From the NCBI RefSeq assembly GCF_000024945.1, contig NC_013520.1, forward strand, positions 768,501 through 832,500: a stretch of 64,000 bases of DNA, written 5' to 3'. A model generated the notes under the pieces. It was not told the DNA's origin. It saw only the letters and a program-made list of their open reading frames with translations, and did no database searches. The position numbers and the translations under genes were made by a program. Of this stretch, positions 1 through 7,264 are shown one piece after another. Source of the stretch: Veillonella parvula DSM 2008. Lineage in GTDB: Bacteria > Bacillota > Negativicutes > Veillonellales > Veillonellaceae. Position 1 is the stretch's first letter. Every line of letters starts with the position of its first letter.

Positions 1-1
1 A

Positions 2-286
2 GTTGTTGTATCTACATTGGGTACAATTTATGCAGTAGGTGGCGATACACTTCACCCTCAAGCATTGACTGATTACTTACAAAATGATCCAGACTTTACA
101 CCATTGGTTGCATTAACATTAATGCTATTCATCTTGATTTACCCTCCATGTATCGCAGCGCTAGCAGTTATTAAACGCGAAACTGGTTCTTGGAAATGGA
201 TGCTATTCATGTTCTTCTATGAAAATGCTTTCGCATGGATTGCATGCTTTATTTTCTACAATATCGGTTTGGCACTAGGTTTCTAA
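2..286 (+). CDS. feoB: Ferrous iron transporter FeoB, C-terminal fragment
   Basis: The reading frame is already open at base 2 and runs to a TAA at 284-286, so only the last 94 residues of a larger protein are here. They contain two hydrophobic helices separated by a short basic loop (KRETGSWKW), and the first ends in a YPPCIAAL segment typical of the C-terminal membrane part of FeoB, where a conserved Cys lies within the pore-forming helices. FeoB is a GTPase-linked Fe(II) importer of the inner membrane. The next gene is a FeoB-associated Cys-rich peptide, which supports the call. The G domain lies outside the window. Confidence 0.85.
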   Translation, partial: VVVSTLGTIYAVGGDTLHPQALTDYLQNDPDFTPLVALTLMLFILIYPPCIAALAVIKRETGSWKWMLFMFFYENAFAWIACFIFYNIGLALGF

Positions 287-393
287 TTAAAGCGTAGCTA
301 ATCACTATGGTTTACATTCCTTAGATACCTAGAACTAAATTGTATTGACATAATGTGATTTAATTATAGAAAAAATTAAAATAATTCTTGCCA

Positions 394-422
394 ATTATCA
401 TTATTTATGGTTAAATGATAAT
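394..422. promoter_or_regulatory. Fur-like palindrome
   Basis: ATTATCATT at 394-402 and AATGATAAT at 414-422 form a perfect 9-bp inverted repeat around an 11-base spacer. The half sites match the GATAATGAT-type hexamers of the Fur consensus. It lies between feoB and the Cys-rich FeoB-associated gene, where iron-dependent repression would be expected. Fur binding is inferred from sequence and context only. A TTGACA at 345-350 might be a -35 element, but I see no well-spaced -10. Confidence 0.5.
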
Positions 423-516
423 GAGAAAAGGGAAATATCCAAATATATTGCTTTTAACTCATTTATCATATATCAATTTGTGAAAATTTGGTGGATATTG
501 AGAAAGAGGTATAGTA

Positions 517-723
517 ATGGATAATCTTGTTATAGGACTCATAGTGATATTAGCATTGGCTTATCTTGGTACAAAAATTTATAAACAAGTGTCTGGTAAA
601 GGTGGCTGCGGCTGTGGTAGCGGTGGCTCCAAGTCTGGCTCTAAAAAATCTTCTGGTTGCGGTGGTAACTGCAGCTGTGATGGTTCCAATAAGGCACTAG
701 GCATTAAACGTACCGCTAAGTAA
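517..723 (+). CDS. FeoB-associated Cys-rich membrane protein
   Basis: A 68-residue protein with one N-terminal membrane helix (about residues 4-20) followed by a short cytoplasmic tail rich in Gly, Ser, Lys and Cys. The tail has the clusters GCGCGSG and GCGGNCSC, six Cys in all. This is the layout of the FeoB-associated Cys-rich membrane protein family, which occurs next to feoB and is thought to help iron transfer or FeoB function; its exact role is not settled. It starts at ATG after a GAAAGAGG-type ribosome site, about 230 bases after feoB and downstream of a Fur-like palindrome, so it may be transcribed separately in response to iron. Confidence 0.85.
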   Translation: MDNLVIGLIVILALAYLGTKIYKQVSGKGGCGCGSGGSKSGSKKSSGCGGNCSCDGSNKALGIKRTAK

Positions 724-740
724 GCTAATACGAATTCTGA

Positions 741-786
741 ATTTGAAAGAGGGGTCTCTATAATAGGATCCTCTTTTCAAAATATA
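741..786 (+). terminator. Hairpin, possible terminator
   Basis: An imperfect stem (ATTTGAAAGAGGGGTC pairing with GATCCTCTTTTCAAAAT, one bulge) follows the Cys-rich peptide gene. The U-rich part lies inside the stem, so termination is uncertain. Confidence 0.4.
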
Positions 787-827
787 GTAAGTAAATTTTT
801 ATATATTTAGTAGAAAGGGATATTATC

Positions 828-1088
828 ATGTTCAACTTCAACCAAAACAATCTTAAAAACGCTAACTTATTCGCAGCAGGTCTTGCATTGGGTACTGTAG
901 GTCTTAAAGTGTTAACTTCCAAAGACGCAAAAAAAGTATATGCTGGTATCGTAGCAGCTGGTCTTCGCGCTAAAGAAACTGTATTAGAAACAGCTGAAAA
1001 AGTACAAGCATCCGCATCTGATGTATTGGCAGAAGCTCAAGAAATCAACGAAGCACGCAACGAAGAAATCTTTGAAGAAAACAAATAA
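828..1088 (+). CDS. DUF6110 family protein
   Basis: An 86-residue protein. A hydrophobic stretch (about residues 13-30, LFAAGLALGTVGLKVL) is followed by a long helical, charged part rich in Ala, Glu and Lys that could form an amphipathic or coiled helix. It resembles the DUF6110 family, small proteins usually encoded just upstream of heavy-metal P-type ATPases, as here with only 16 bases to the ATPase gene. Function is unknown; a role in membrane anchoring or metal delivery for the ATPase is a guess from context. The start has an AGAAAGGG ribosome site. Confidence 0.7.
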   Translation: MFNFNQNNLKNANLFAAGLALGTVGLKVLTSKDAKKVYAGIVAAGLRAKETVLETAEKVQASASDVLAEAQEINEARNEEIFEENK

Positions 1089-1104
1089 TTAGAGGATTGC
1101 ACAT

Positions 1105-3243
1105 ATGTTACAATTTTCTGTAGTAAAAAAACTCAGAAATCGCTTGCATGTTAAGGTAACTGGTCATCACTTTACAGAGGCTGAAGCAGCTTATGTAGAG
1201 GATACATTACTCCTTAATGATGCAATTGTAGATGTAACCTTCTACACTCGTAGCAGTCAAATCGCCATTAAACATACTGGCGATGTTGATGCTGTGCGTG
1301 ATGCAGTGTTAGGTCTACGCGATTTAGATTTGTCTGAAGCTCCAGCTTTGAACGAATACTCTCCACGCTTGGTAAATAAAAAATACCGTGAAATGATGAT
1401 TAACCGCACAGCAGTTTACTTAGGTAAAAAAGCAGTGTTACCTGCACCAATTGCGGCTGCATGGGCATGGTTTGATGGGATTAAATTTATCGGTAAAGCG
1501 ATTAAAACATTGTGGCAACGTAAGTTAACTGTAGAAGTACTTGATGGTGTAGCTATTGGTGCTGCATTACTTCAAAAAGATTATCCTACAGCTGGAGCCG
1601 TTATGTACCTATTGGGTATTGGTGATATCTTAGAAGAATGGACTCACCGTAAATCCGTATTGAATCTCGCTCAAAGCATGTCCTTGAACGTAGATAAAGT
1701 ATGGGTATTGGTGGATGATATTGAGGTAAGCAAACCTGTTAACGAGGTTGTAGCTGGTGATCAAATTATCATTCGTCAAGGTGAAGTAATTCCATTGGAT
1801 GGCACTGTAATCGATGGTGTTGTTCTTGTAAATGAAAGCTCCATGACTGGTGAACCAGAAGCAGTTCGTCGTGATAAAGATACTTCTGTTTATGCTGGTA
1901 CTGTTGTTGAAGATGGTAAAGCTATTGTAGAAGTACGTAGCACATCTAAATCTTCTCGTTACGAAAAAATCGTTAACCTTATCGAAGAATCTGAACAAAT
2001 GAAATCCGGTATGGAACAACAAGCATACCGCATGGCTGATAAATTAGTGCCTATTAGCTTTATCGGTGCTGGTTTAACATATTTGTTGACTCGAAATGTG
2101 ATGAAAGCATTGTCTTTCGTTATGGTTGACTTCTCTTGTGCTCTAAAATTATCCATTCCATTGGCAGTACTTTCCGCTATGCAAGAAGCATCTAAACGCG
2201 GTATCACTGTTAAAGGTGGTAAGTTCTTAGAACAAATTGCACGAGCAGATATGATTGTGTTCGATAAAACTGGTACTCTTACAAAAGCAGAACCTGAGTT
2301 TGAACAAATCATTCCGTTCAACGGTCATGATGCAGATGAAATGTTGAAATTAGCTGCATGTATTGAGGAACATTTCCCTCACTCCATGGCAAAAGCAATT
2401 GTACGCGCTGCTAAGGATCATGCATTACCTCACAAGGAAATGCACTCTGACGTAGAATACGTTGTGGCTCATGGTATTGCATCTAAGGTTGGTCGCTATC
2501 GTGTACGCATTGGTAGTGCTCATTATATCTTTGATGATGAAAAAACAAAGATTCCTGCTGATGAACAAGAAAAATTCAATAATTTACCAAATACATCTTC
2601 ACATATTTACCTCGCTATTGGTGGTACATTAGCAGCGGTTATTTGCATTAAAGACCCTGTACGTGAAGAGGCAAAACAAGTTATAGCTGATTTGCATGCA
2701 TTAGGTATTAAAAAGGTTGTCATGATGACTGGTGACTCTAAGCGTAATGCACAACGTGTAGCTGATGAACTTGGTATTGATGAAGTGCATGCAGAAGTAT
2801 TGCCAGAAGATAAAGCAAGTTATGTAAAACAAGCTAAAGCTGATGGCTATACTGTTATGATGGTAGGGGACGGTATCAATGACTCCCCGGCAATTTCTGA
2901 AGCTCATGTTGGTATCGCTATGAATGAAGGCGCTCCAATCGCTCAAAAGATTGCTAATGTTACTATTTCTTCCGACCATCTACAAGCTCTTGTAGATTTG
3001 CGCCGCATTTCTATTGCATTGATGAAACGTATCAAAGCAAATTACAATGGTATCGTTGGTTTCAATGGTGCTCTTGTAGGTGGTGGCGTACTCGGTATTA
3101 TGCCGCCAAGCCAAACAGCATGGTTGCATAACCTATTCACATTGGGAATAGGGCTTGAAAGCATGACCCCATTGTTGAAAAAAGAAGAACAAAAGGAAAC
3201 TGTTCCTACAATTGATGTAACAGCTGATTCTGTAGTAGCTTAA
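1105..3243 (+). CDS. Heavy-metal translocating P-type ATPase
   Basis: A 712-residue P1B-type ATPase of the inner membrane that couples ATP hydrolysis to transition-metal transport. Visible in order: an N-terminal region with a ferredoxin-like HMA character but no CxxC, membrane helices, the actuator motif TGEPE at 248-252, a transmembrane ion-binding segment SCALKLS at 344-350, the phosphorylation site DKTGTLT with Asp387, and the hinge motif GDGINDSP at 588-595. All catalytic motifs are intact. The ion-binding segment lacks the usual CPC/SPC proline, so metal specificity cannot be assigned. It pairs with the DUF6110 gene upstream and is followed by a terminator. Iron-locus context hints at Fe, Mn or Zn, but this is inference. 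Confidence 0.9.
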   Translation: MLQFSVVKKLRNRLHVKVTGHHFTEAEAAYVEDTLLLNDAIVDVTFYTRSSQIAIKHTGDVDAVRDAVLGLRDLDLSEAPALNEYSPRLVNKKYREMMINRTAVYLGKKAVLPAPIAAAWAWFDGIKFIGKAIKTLWQRKLTVEVLDGVAIGAALLQKDYPTAGAVMYLLGIGDILEEWTHRKSVLNLAQSMSLNVDKVWVLVDDIEVSKPVNEVVAGDQIIIRQGEVIPLDGTVIDGVVLVNESSMTGEPEAVRRDKDTSVYAGTVVEDGKAIVEVRSTSKSSRYEKIVNLIEESEQMKSGMEQQAYRMADKLVPISFIGAGLTYLLTRNVMKALSFVMVDFSCALKLSIPLAVLSAMQEASKRGITVKGGKFLEQIARADMIVFDKTGTLTKAEPEFEQIIPFNGHDADEMLKLAACIEEHFPHSMAKAIVRAAKDHALPHKEMHSDVEYVVAHGIASKVGRYRVRIGSAHYIFDDEKTKIPADEQEKFNNLPNTSSHIYLAIGGTLAAVICIKDPVREEAKQVIADLHALGIKKVVMMTGDSKRNAQRVADELGIDEVHAEVLPEDKASYVKQAKADGYTVMMVGDGINDSPAISEAHVGIAMNEGAPIAQKIANVTISSDHLQALVDLRRISIALMKRIKANYNGIVGFNGALVGGGVLGIMPPSQTAWLHNLFTLGIGLESMTPLLKKEEQKETVPTIDVTADSVVA

Positions 3244-3249
3244 TCAAAG

Positions 3250-3297
3250 AACCTCCATATAGGTATTGATTTACCTGTATGGAGGTTTTTCTTTTTT
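3250..3297 (+). terminator. Rho-independent terminator
   Basis: The arms AACCTCCATATAGGTA and TACCTGTATGGAGGTT form a long stem with a short loop and run into TTTTTCTTTTTT. It ends the P-type ATPase transcript. Confidence 0.85.
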
Positions 3298-3358
3298 GAT
3301 GACATTTATCTATGATTATTGTAAAATACAAGGAGATTACATATTGTAGGAGATTTAT

Positions 3359-3763
3359 ATGAACATTTTGATAGATATTTGTAAACGCTCCTTCTATTTG
3401 AATCTATTTATTGTGGTAATCCCCATTATTGCATATATGATTCATAATGGATCGAGTGCGACCGTAGCACTAGTATGGTATTTGTTGTTATCCTTATGTA
3501 TGCCTTGGGCCTATTTATCATTTAAAAGCAGTACCTTTGATGATGGTAAATCTATAAGTCGCATTGCTTATGTAGTGAGTTGGGTTGTCGTTCATGGTAT
3601 CAGCTATAAAGGTATTTTTTTAGGTGTTGATTTATCCATGTTGTGGGGATGGCCAACAGTAGGTCGTGATATAGCCTTTTTATTAGCTATGTATTTAAGT
3701 GTCACATTTAGCTTGCTTATAGCTTATGGCTTAACTCGATTAGTGGGAGACTGTAATGAATAA
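3359..3763 (+). CDS. Membrane protein of unknown function
   Basis: A 134-residue protein with about four predicted membrane helices (roughly 12-30, 36-54, 68-84 and 105-128). I recognise no family. It begins after a TAGGAGA ribosome site and overlaps the next membrane-protein gene by 8 bases, which suggests translational coupling. The third gene of the group is an ECF S component, so the two may act with that importer, for example as an unusual membrane partner, but nothing in the sequence proves this. Confidence 0.6.
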   Translation: MNILIDICKRSFYLNLFIVVIPIIAYMIHNGSSATVALVWYLLLSLCMPWAYLSFKSSTFDDGKSISRIAYVVSWVVVHGISYKGIFLGVDLSMLWGWPTVGRDIAFLLAMYLSVTFSLLIAYGLTRLVGDCNE

Positions 3764-4598
3764 AAGTTTTTGGCTATTTACGTTAATTTGTTCACTTTTT
3801 GTAAGTGCTATTACAACAGTACTTTCATTAAGTGGGGCATTATCATTATTCATTTTAGTGTTTCCAGTTTTGTCGCTAGTCATACCAATTATGGTGCGAC
3901 GACTAAAGAATGCCAAGTTTAACGATGATTTACCGCTAAGCATGGGGTATCATGCTTATAGTTGGGCTTGGTGGACGGTATTTTCGTTTCTTCATACACC
4001 ATTTAGCTTTAATGTAGATAATGGATTAGCAAAAGCATTACTTTTATTTGTGGTGTATTTTATCGTTCAAGTTCTCATTGAGTTATGTGGTTTATTAGCT
4101 ACGAAGTTTTTCAATCGTACTTATCGATGGGGTATGATTGATGAAGCATTAGATATAATTGCCTATACTATACCGATTCCGTTCTTGTATATTGGCTCAA
4201 TCCTATATATAGATTTACAAGATCCGATGGTATATTTTATGTATGCATCATCCATGAATGTAAATATATTATTTGCTGAACTTGTATTATTATTAGTTTC
4301 TTTATTGGTCTTTGTATTCTATTTGTATCCAAGAGATTTAGCATATAAGGGTGTACGTTTGTTGCGTATCATTATTACTGCAGGCATATGGCTTGCTATG
4401 AACGCCCATATCTTGTATGGTGGTTATATTCCAGAATTTATATTATCTTTAGTTCCCACCGTTTTTCCAACGTACCAAGGTAATCCACTAGTGTTTGTAA
4501 CTCCAACTTTATTAGAAGCTGGTATGACAGGTGGAGCAGTGATTATAGGTGCATTGGTAGAGCGTGGTATTATTTCACGACGCCGTGAACGTATTTAA
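3756..4598 (+). CDS. Polytopic membrane protein of unknown function
   Basis: A 280-residue protein with about seven or eight hydrophobic helices and a basic C-terminus (SRRRERI). The start ATG lies within the last codons of the preceding gene, so the two are probably co-translated. Near the end is a Gly-rich helix (GMTGGAVIIGALV). No recognised motif. It lies 49 bases before an ECF S-component gene and is probably in the same operon. Assignment beyond membrane protein would be invention. Confidence 0.6.
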   Translation: MNKSFWLFTLICSLFVSAITTVLSLSGALSLFILVFPVLSLVIPIMVRRLKNAKFNDDLPLSMGYHAYSWAWWTVFSFLHTPFSFNVDNGLAKALLLFVVYFIVQVLIELCGLLATKFFNRTYRWGMIDEALDIIAYTIPIPFLYIGSILYIDLQDPMVYFMYASSMNVNILFAELVLLLVSLLVFVFYLYPRDLAYKGVRLLRIIITAGIWLAMNAHILYGGYIPEFILSLVPTVFPTYQGNPLVFVTPTLLEAGMTGGAVIIGALVERGIISRRRERI

Positions 4599-4647
4599 TT
4601 TCTAGTTTCGACTTATATCCGTAAGGAATGAGAGCGAAGGAGGATCT

Positions 4648-5409
4648 ATGAACAACATTGAACGTCCATTGGATGATAACTCAACTGTATCAATCCACGA
4701 CAATGAAAAACTGAAGCAAGTTGAACGTAAAGAGGCCAAGAAAGAGAAAAAAAGTGGCATTACGATTCGAGAATTGACAATTATTGGTCTACTAGCAGGT
4801 ATCACTATTGCATTAGGGCTTTCTGGTTATGGTATTATTCCATTAGGGCCGCTAAATGTAACAACTTTACATGTACCAACTCTAATTGGTGCTATTGTAG
4901 AAGGACCAAAAGTGGGGGCCTTTGTTGGCTTTATCTTTGGTTGCTATAGTTTGTGGCAAAATATTACAGCTCCTAATATTTTATCCCCACTATTTATTAA
5001 TCCAATCATTTCCGTATTACCGCGTATACTTTTCCCAGTATTAGCATATTTGGTATATCTATTATTGTGGAAAGCACCGCAAGGTCCGCGTATTATTGTT
5101 TCTGCTTTTATGGGGACTGTATTTCATACGATCATGGTTATGGGATTAATCTTCTTACTCTATGCAGATATGTTTGCTCTTAAAATGAATCTTAGTCCAG
5201 ATCAAGTATTAGGCTCTATTGTATTCTTGTCTGTTACACATGGTATTCCAGAAGCAGTTTTTGCTGCTGTAATTGTAACACCGGTGGCAATGGCTTTACG
5301 AAAAGTATTGCGTAAGGATGCTCCTAAGAAAACTAAAGGTGAAGCTATGCGAGACGCAAAAGTTACAGACCATCAATTAGGAGAAACTGAAGTGGTAGAA
5401 ACCAAATAA
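4648..5409 (+). CDS. ECF transporter S component
   Basis: A 253-residue membrane protein. A charged N-terminal tail of about 45 residues precedes a core of about six helices that begins ITIRELTIIGLLAGITIALG, the start typical of substrate-binding S components of energy-coupling factor importers. The core also has a Gly/Pro-rich loop (GPLNVTTLHVPTLIGAIVEG) as in vitamin-type S components. The C-terminal tail is charged. No ATPase or EcfT gene is nearby, so it would use a shared ECF module encoded elsewhere. The substrate is not evident and no riboswitch was seen upstream. It starts at ATG after GAAGGAGG. Confidence 0.75.
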   Translation: MNNIERPLDDNSTVSIHDNEKLKQVERKEAKKEKKSGITIRELTIIGLLAGITIALGLSGYGIIPLGPLNVTTLHVPTLIGAIVEGPKVGAFVGFIFGCYSLWQNITAPNILSPLFINPIISVLPRILFPVLAYLVYLLLWKAPQGPRIIVSAFMGTVFHTIMVMGLIFLLYADMFALKMNLSPDQVLGSIVFLSVTHGIPEAVFAAVIVTPVAMALRKVLRKDAPKKTKGEAMRDAKVTDHQLGETEVVETK

Positions 5410-5445
5410 GCTGAAGTTGTAGACGAAAATATAACGAAATAGTAT

Positions 5446-5475
5446 TTTACAGGCTTTTTATAAATATGATAAAAT
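5446..5475 (+). promoter_or_regulatory. Probable promoter of scfA
   Basis: TTTACA at 5446-5451 and TAAAAT at 5470-5475, spaced 18 bases, lie 35 bases before the scfA start. Confidence 0.45.
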
Positions 5476-5509
5476 AAATATCATTCGATAAGTATTGAGG
5501 AGGATAATC

Positions 5510-5653
5510 ATGGCTAAACGTATTCGTACTATCAACACTGAATCCTTACAAAAAACTGCTAAAACTGGCGGTTGTGGGGAATGTCAAACATCTTGCCAAT
5601 CCGCTTGTAAAACAAGCTGCACAGTTGGTAACCAAGTTTGCAAACAAAAATAA
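5510..5653 (+). CDS. scfA: SCIFF ranthipeptide precursor
   Basis: A 47-residue peptide (MAKRIRTINT start) with six Cys at positions 22, 25, 29, 33, 37 and 44. This is the pattern of the SCIFF family (six cysteines in forty-five residues), a nearly universal clostridial ribosomal peptide in which radical SAM chemistry makes thioether links from Cys to nearby residues. The N-terminal half is the leader and recognition part, the Cys-rich half the core. It starts after GAGGAGGA. The maturase gene follows 166 bases later, beyond a terminator. The biological role of SCIFF peptides is still unclear; quorum-type signalling and metabolic control have been suggested in clostridia. Confidence 0.9.
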   Translation: MAKRIRTINTESLQKTAKTGGCGECQTSCQSACKTSCTVGNQVCKQK

Positions 5654-5658
5654 TGAAG

Positions 5659-5684
5659 AGGCTCGCTTAGCGGGCCTTTTTTAT
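5659..5684 (+). terminator. Terminator between scfA and scfB
   Basis: AGGCTCGC (5659-5666), loop TTA, then GCGGGCCT (5670-5677), followed by TTTTTATTT. The 8-bp stem allows one G-T pair. It would make the short scfA message abundant relative to scfB. Confidence 0.8.
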
Positions 5685-5819
5685 TTATGTTTTAAAGACA
5701 TACATTGTATAGTATATCTTTATGACTCTTTTTATAACGTTTAGTGTGGAAATGTGGTACAATTATCTAGAAAGTTCTATATACTAGAGCTTTTACCATA
5801 CAAATCAATTGGAGGTACC

Positions 5820-7229
5820 ATGTTAGAATTAAAACCAATGATCCATAAGTTTCGGATGAAGGATAACTATTACTGCTTAGACGTAAATAGCGGTATTATC
5901 CATGTTATCGACGAACTCATCGATAGAGTTCTTGACATATATGATGGCACTAATCGCGATGCTGTACATGCTGCGTTAGATGCTAAAGAAGATGCAGTAG
6001 AACTAGATGAGATTATGGACGAGTTAGATGAGCTCATCAAAGCGGAGCAATTATTTGCACCGATGAGTAAAGAGTTTAAACTTGTAGTAGGTGAGAAACC
6101 TATTGTTAAGGCATTATGCTTAAATATTGCTCATGATTGTAATTTAGCATGCAAATATTGCTTTGCTAGTCAAGGTGATTACGGCGGTGTTAAACGAGAA
6201 TTGATGAGCTTTGATGTAGCAAAACGAGCTGTGGACTTTCTTATTAAAATGAGTGGACCTCGCCAACATTGTGAAATTGACTTTTTCGGTGGTGAGCCAT
6301 TGTTGAACTGGGATGTTGTTAAGCAAACGGTTGAATACATTGAATCCATTCAAGAAAAGCACAATAAGATATTTAAGCTTACATTGACTACGAATGGTAT
6401 GCTTTTAACACAAGATAAAATCGACTATGTAAACAAACACAAGATGAGTTTAGTATTGTCGTTGGATGGTCGTGAATCCGTACATAATGCAATGCGTCCA
6501 GTAGCAGGTAGTGGTGCAGAGTCTTATAAATATATTGCTAAAAACCTTATCAATGCAGTAAAACAACGTCACGGTCTTGAATATTATGTACGTGGTACAT
6601 ATACTCATAAAAACTTAGACTTTACTAAAGACGTTATGGCAATGTCTGATCTTGGCTTTGAGCATTTGTCCATGGAGCCTGTTGTCGGTGAAGAAGGGGA
6701 TTATGTGCTTCGTGAAGAAGATTGGCCAGCTCTAGAGAAAGAATATGAAAAATTAGCAGATATTTATTTACAACGCCAGTTAGAAGGCTGGGGTGAGAAG
6801 TTTAACTTCTTCCACTTCCGCATGGATTTATATCGTGGGCCATGTATGGCGAAACGCCTTCGCGGTTGTGGGGCAGGTCATGAATATATGGCAGTCGTAC
6901 CTAATGGCGATATTTACCCATGTCACCAATTTGTAGGTAAAGATGGATACGTGCTTGGTAATGTGTATGATGGTTTACAAAATACAGAAATTCCTAAAGA
7001 TTTCCGCAATACACATGTATTCTCCAAACCAACTTGTGCTGAATGTTGGGCGAAATTCTTCTGTTCCGGTGGTTGTCATGCTAACAACATTACATTGGGT
7101 GGCGATCTAGAAACACCTTATGAATTTGGTTGTCGTTTACAGAAGAAACGCATCGAATGTGCTATTATGATTCAAGCCGAATTAGAACAAGCTGGTATTG
7201 ATGGAAGTATTCCTGTTGCATTAGGTTAA
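5820..7229 (+). CDS. scfB: Radical SAM SCIFF peptide maturase
   Basis: A 469-residue enzyme that forms thioether crosslinks in the SCIFF peptide. The radical SAM motif CNLACKYC gives Cys107, Cys111 and Cys114 for the [4Fe-4S] cluster that cleaves SAM. The N-terminal ~90 residues look like a PqqD-type peptide-recognition domain. The C-terminal SPASM part holds further Cys sets (CGAGHEYMAVVPNGDIYPC and CAECWAKFFCSGGC) for auxiliary clusters. I chose ATG 5820 because it follows GGAGG by five bases and starts the family's usual MLELKPMIHKF; an in-frame upstream GTG at 5754 lacks a ribosome site. The gene ends 35 bases before hypF. Confidence 0.92.
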   Translation: MLELKPMIHKFRMKDNYYCLDVNSGIIHVIDELIDRVLDIYDGTNRDAVHAALDAKEDAVELDEIMDELDELIKAEQLFAPMSKEFKLVVGEKPIVKALCLNIAHDCNLACKYCFASQGDYGGVKRELMSFDVAKRAVDFLIKMSGPRQHCEIDFFGGEPLLNWDVVKQTVEYIESIQEKHNKIFKLTLTTNGMLLTQDKIDYVNKHKMSLVLSLDGRESVHNAMRPVAGSGAESYKYIAKNLINAVKQRHGLEYYVRGTYTHKNLDFTKDVMAMSDLGFEHLSMEPVVGEEGDYVLREEDWPALEKEYEKLADIYLQRQLEGWGEKFNFFHFRMDLYRGPCMAKRLRGCGAGHEYMAVVPNGDIYPCHQFVGKDGYVLGNVYDGLQNTEIPKDFRNTHVFSKPTCAECWAKFFCSGGCHANNITLGGDLETPYEFGCRLQKKRIECAIMIQAELEQAGIDGSIPVALG

Positions 7230-7264
7230 TTACACTTGATTCTCCGAGTATAGTAGGAGTTTAT

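Noticed and set aside
5754-5819. Upstream in-frame extension of scfB to GTG 5754
   Set aside because: No ribosome site before GTG 5754, while GGAGG lies five bases before ATG 5820 and the protein then begins like its family.
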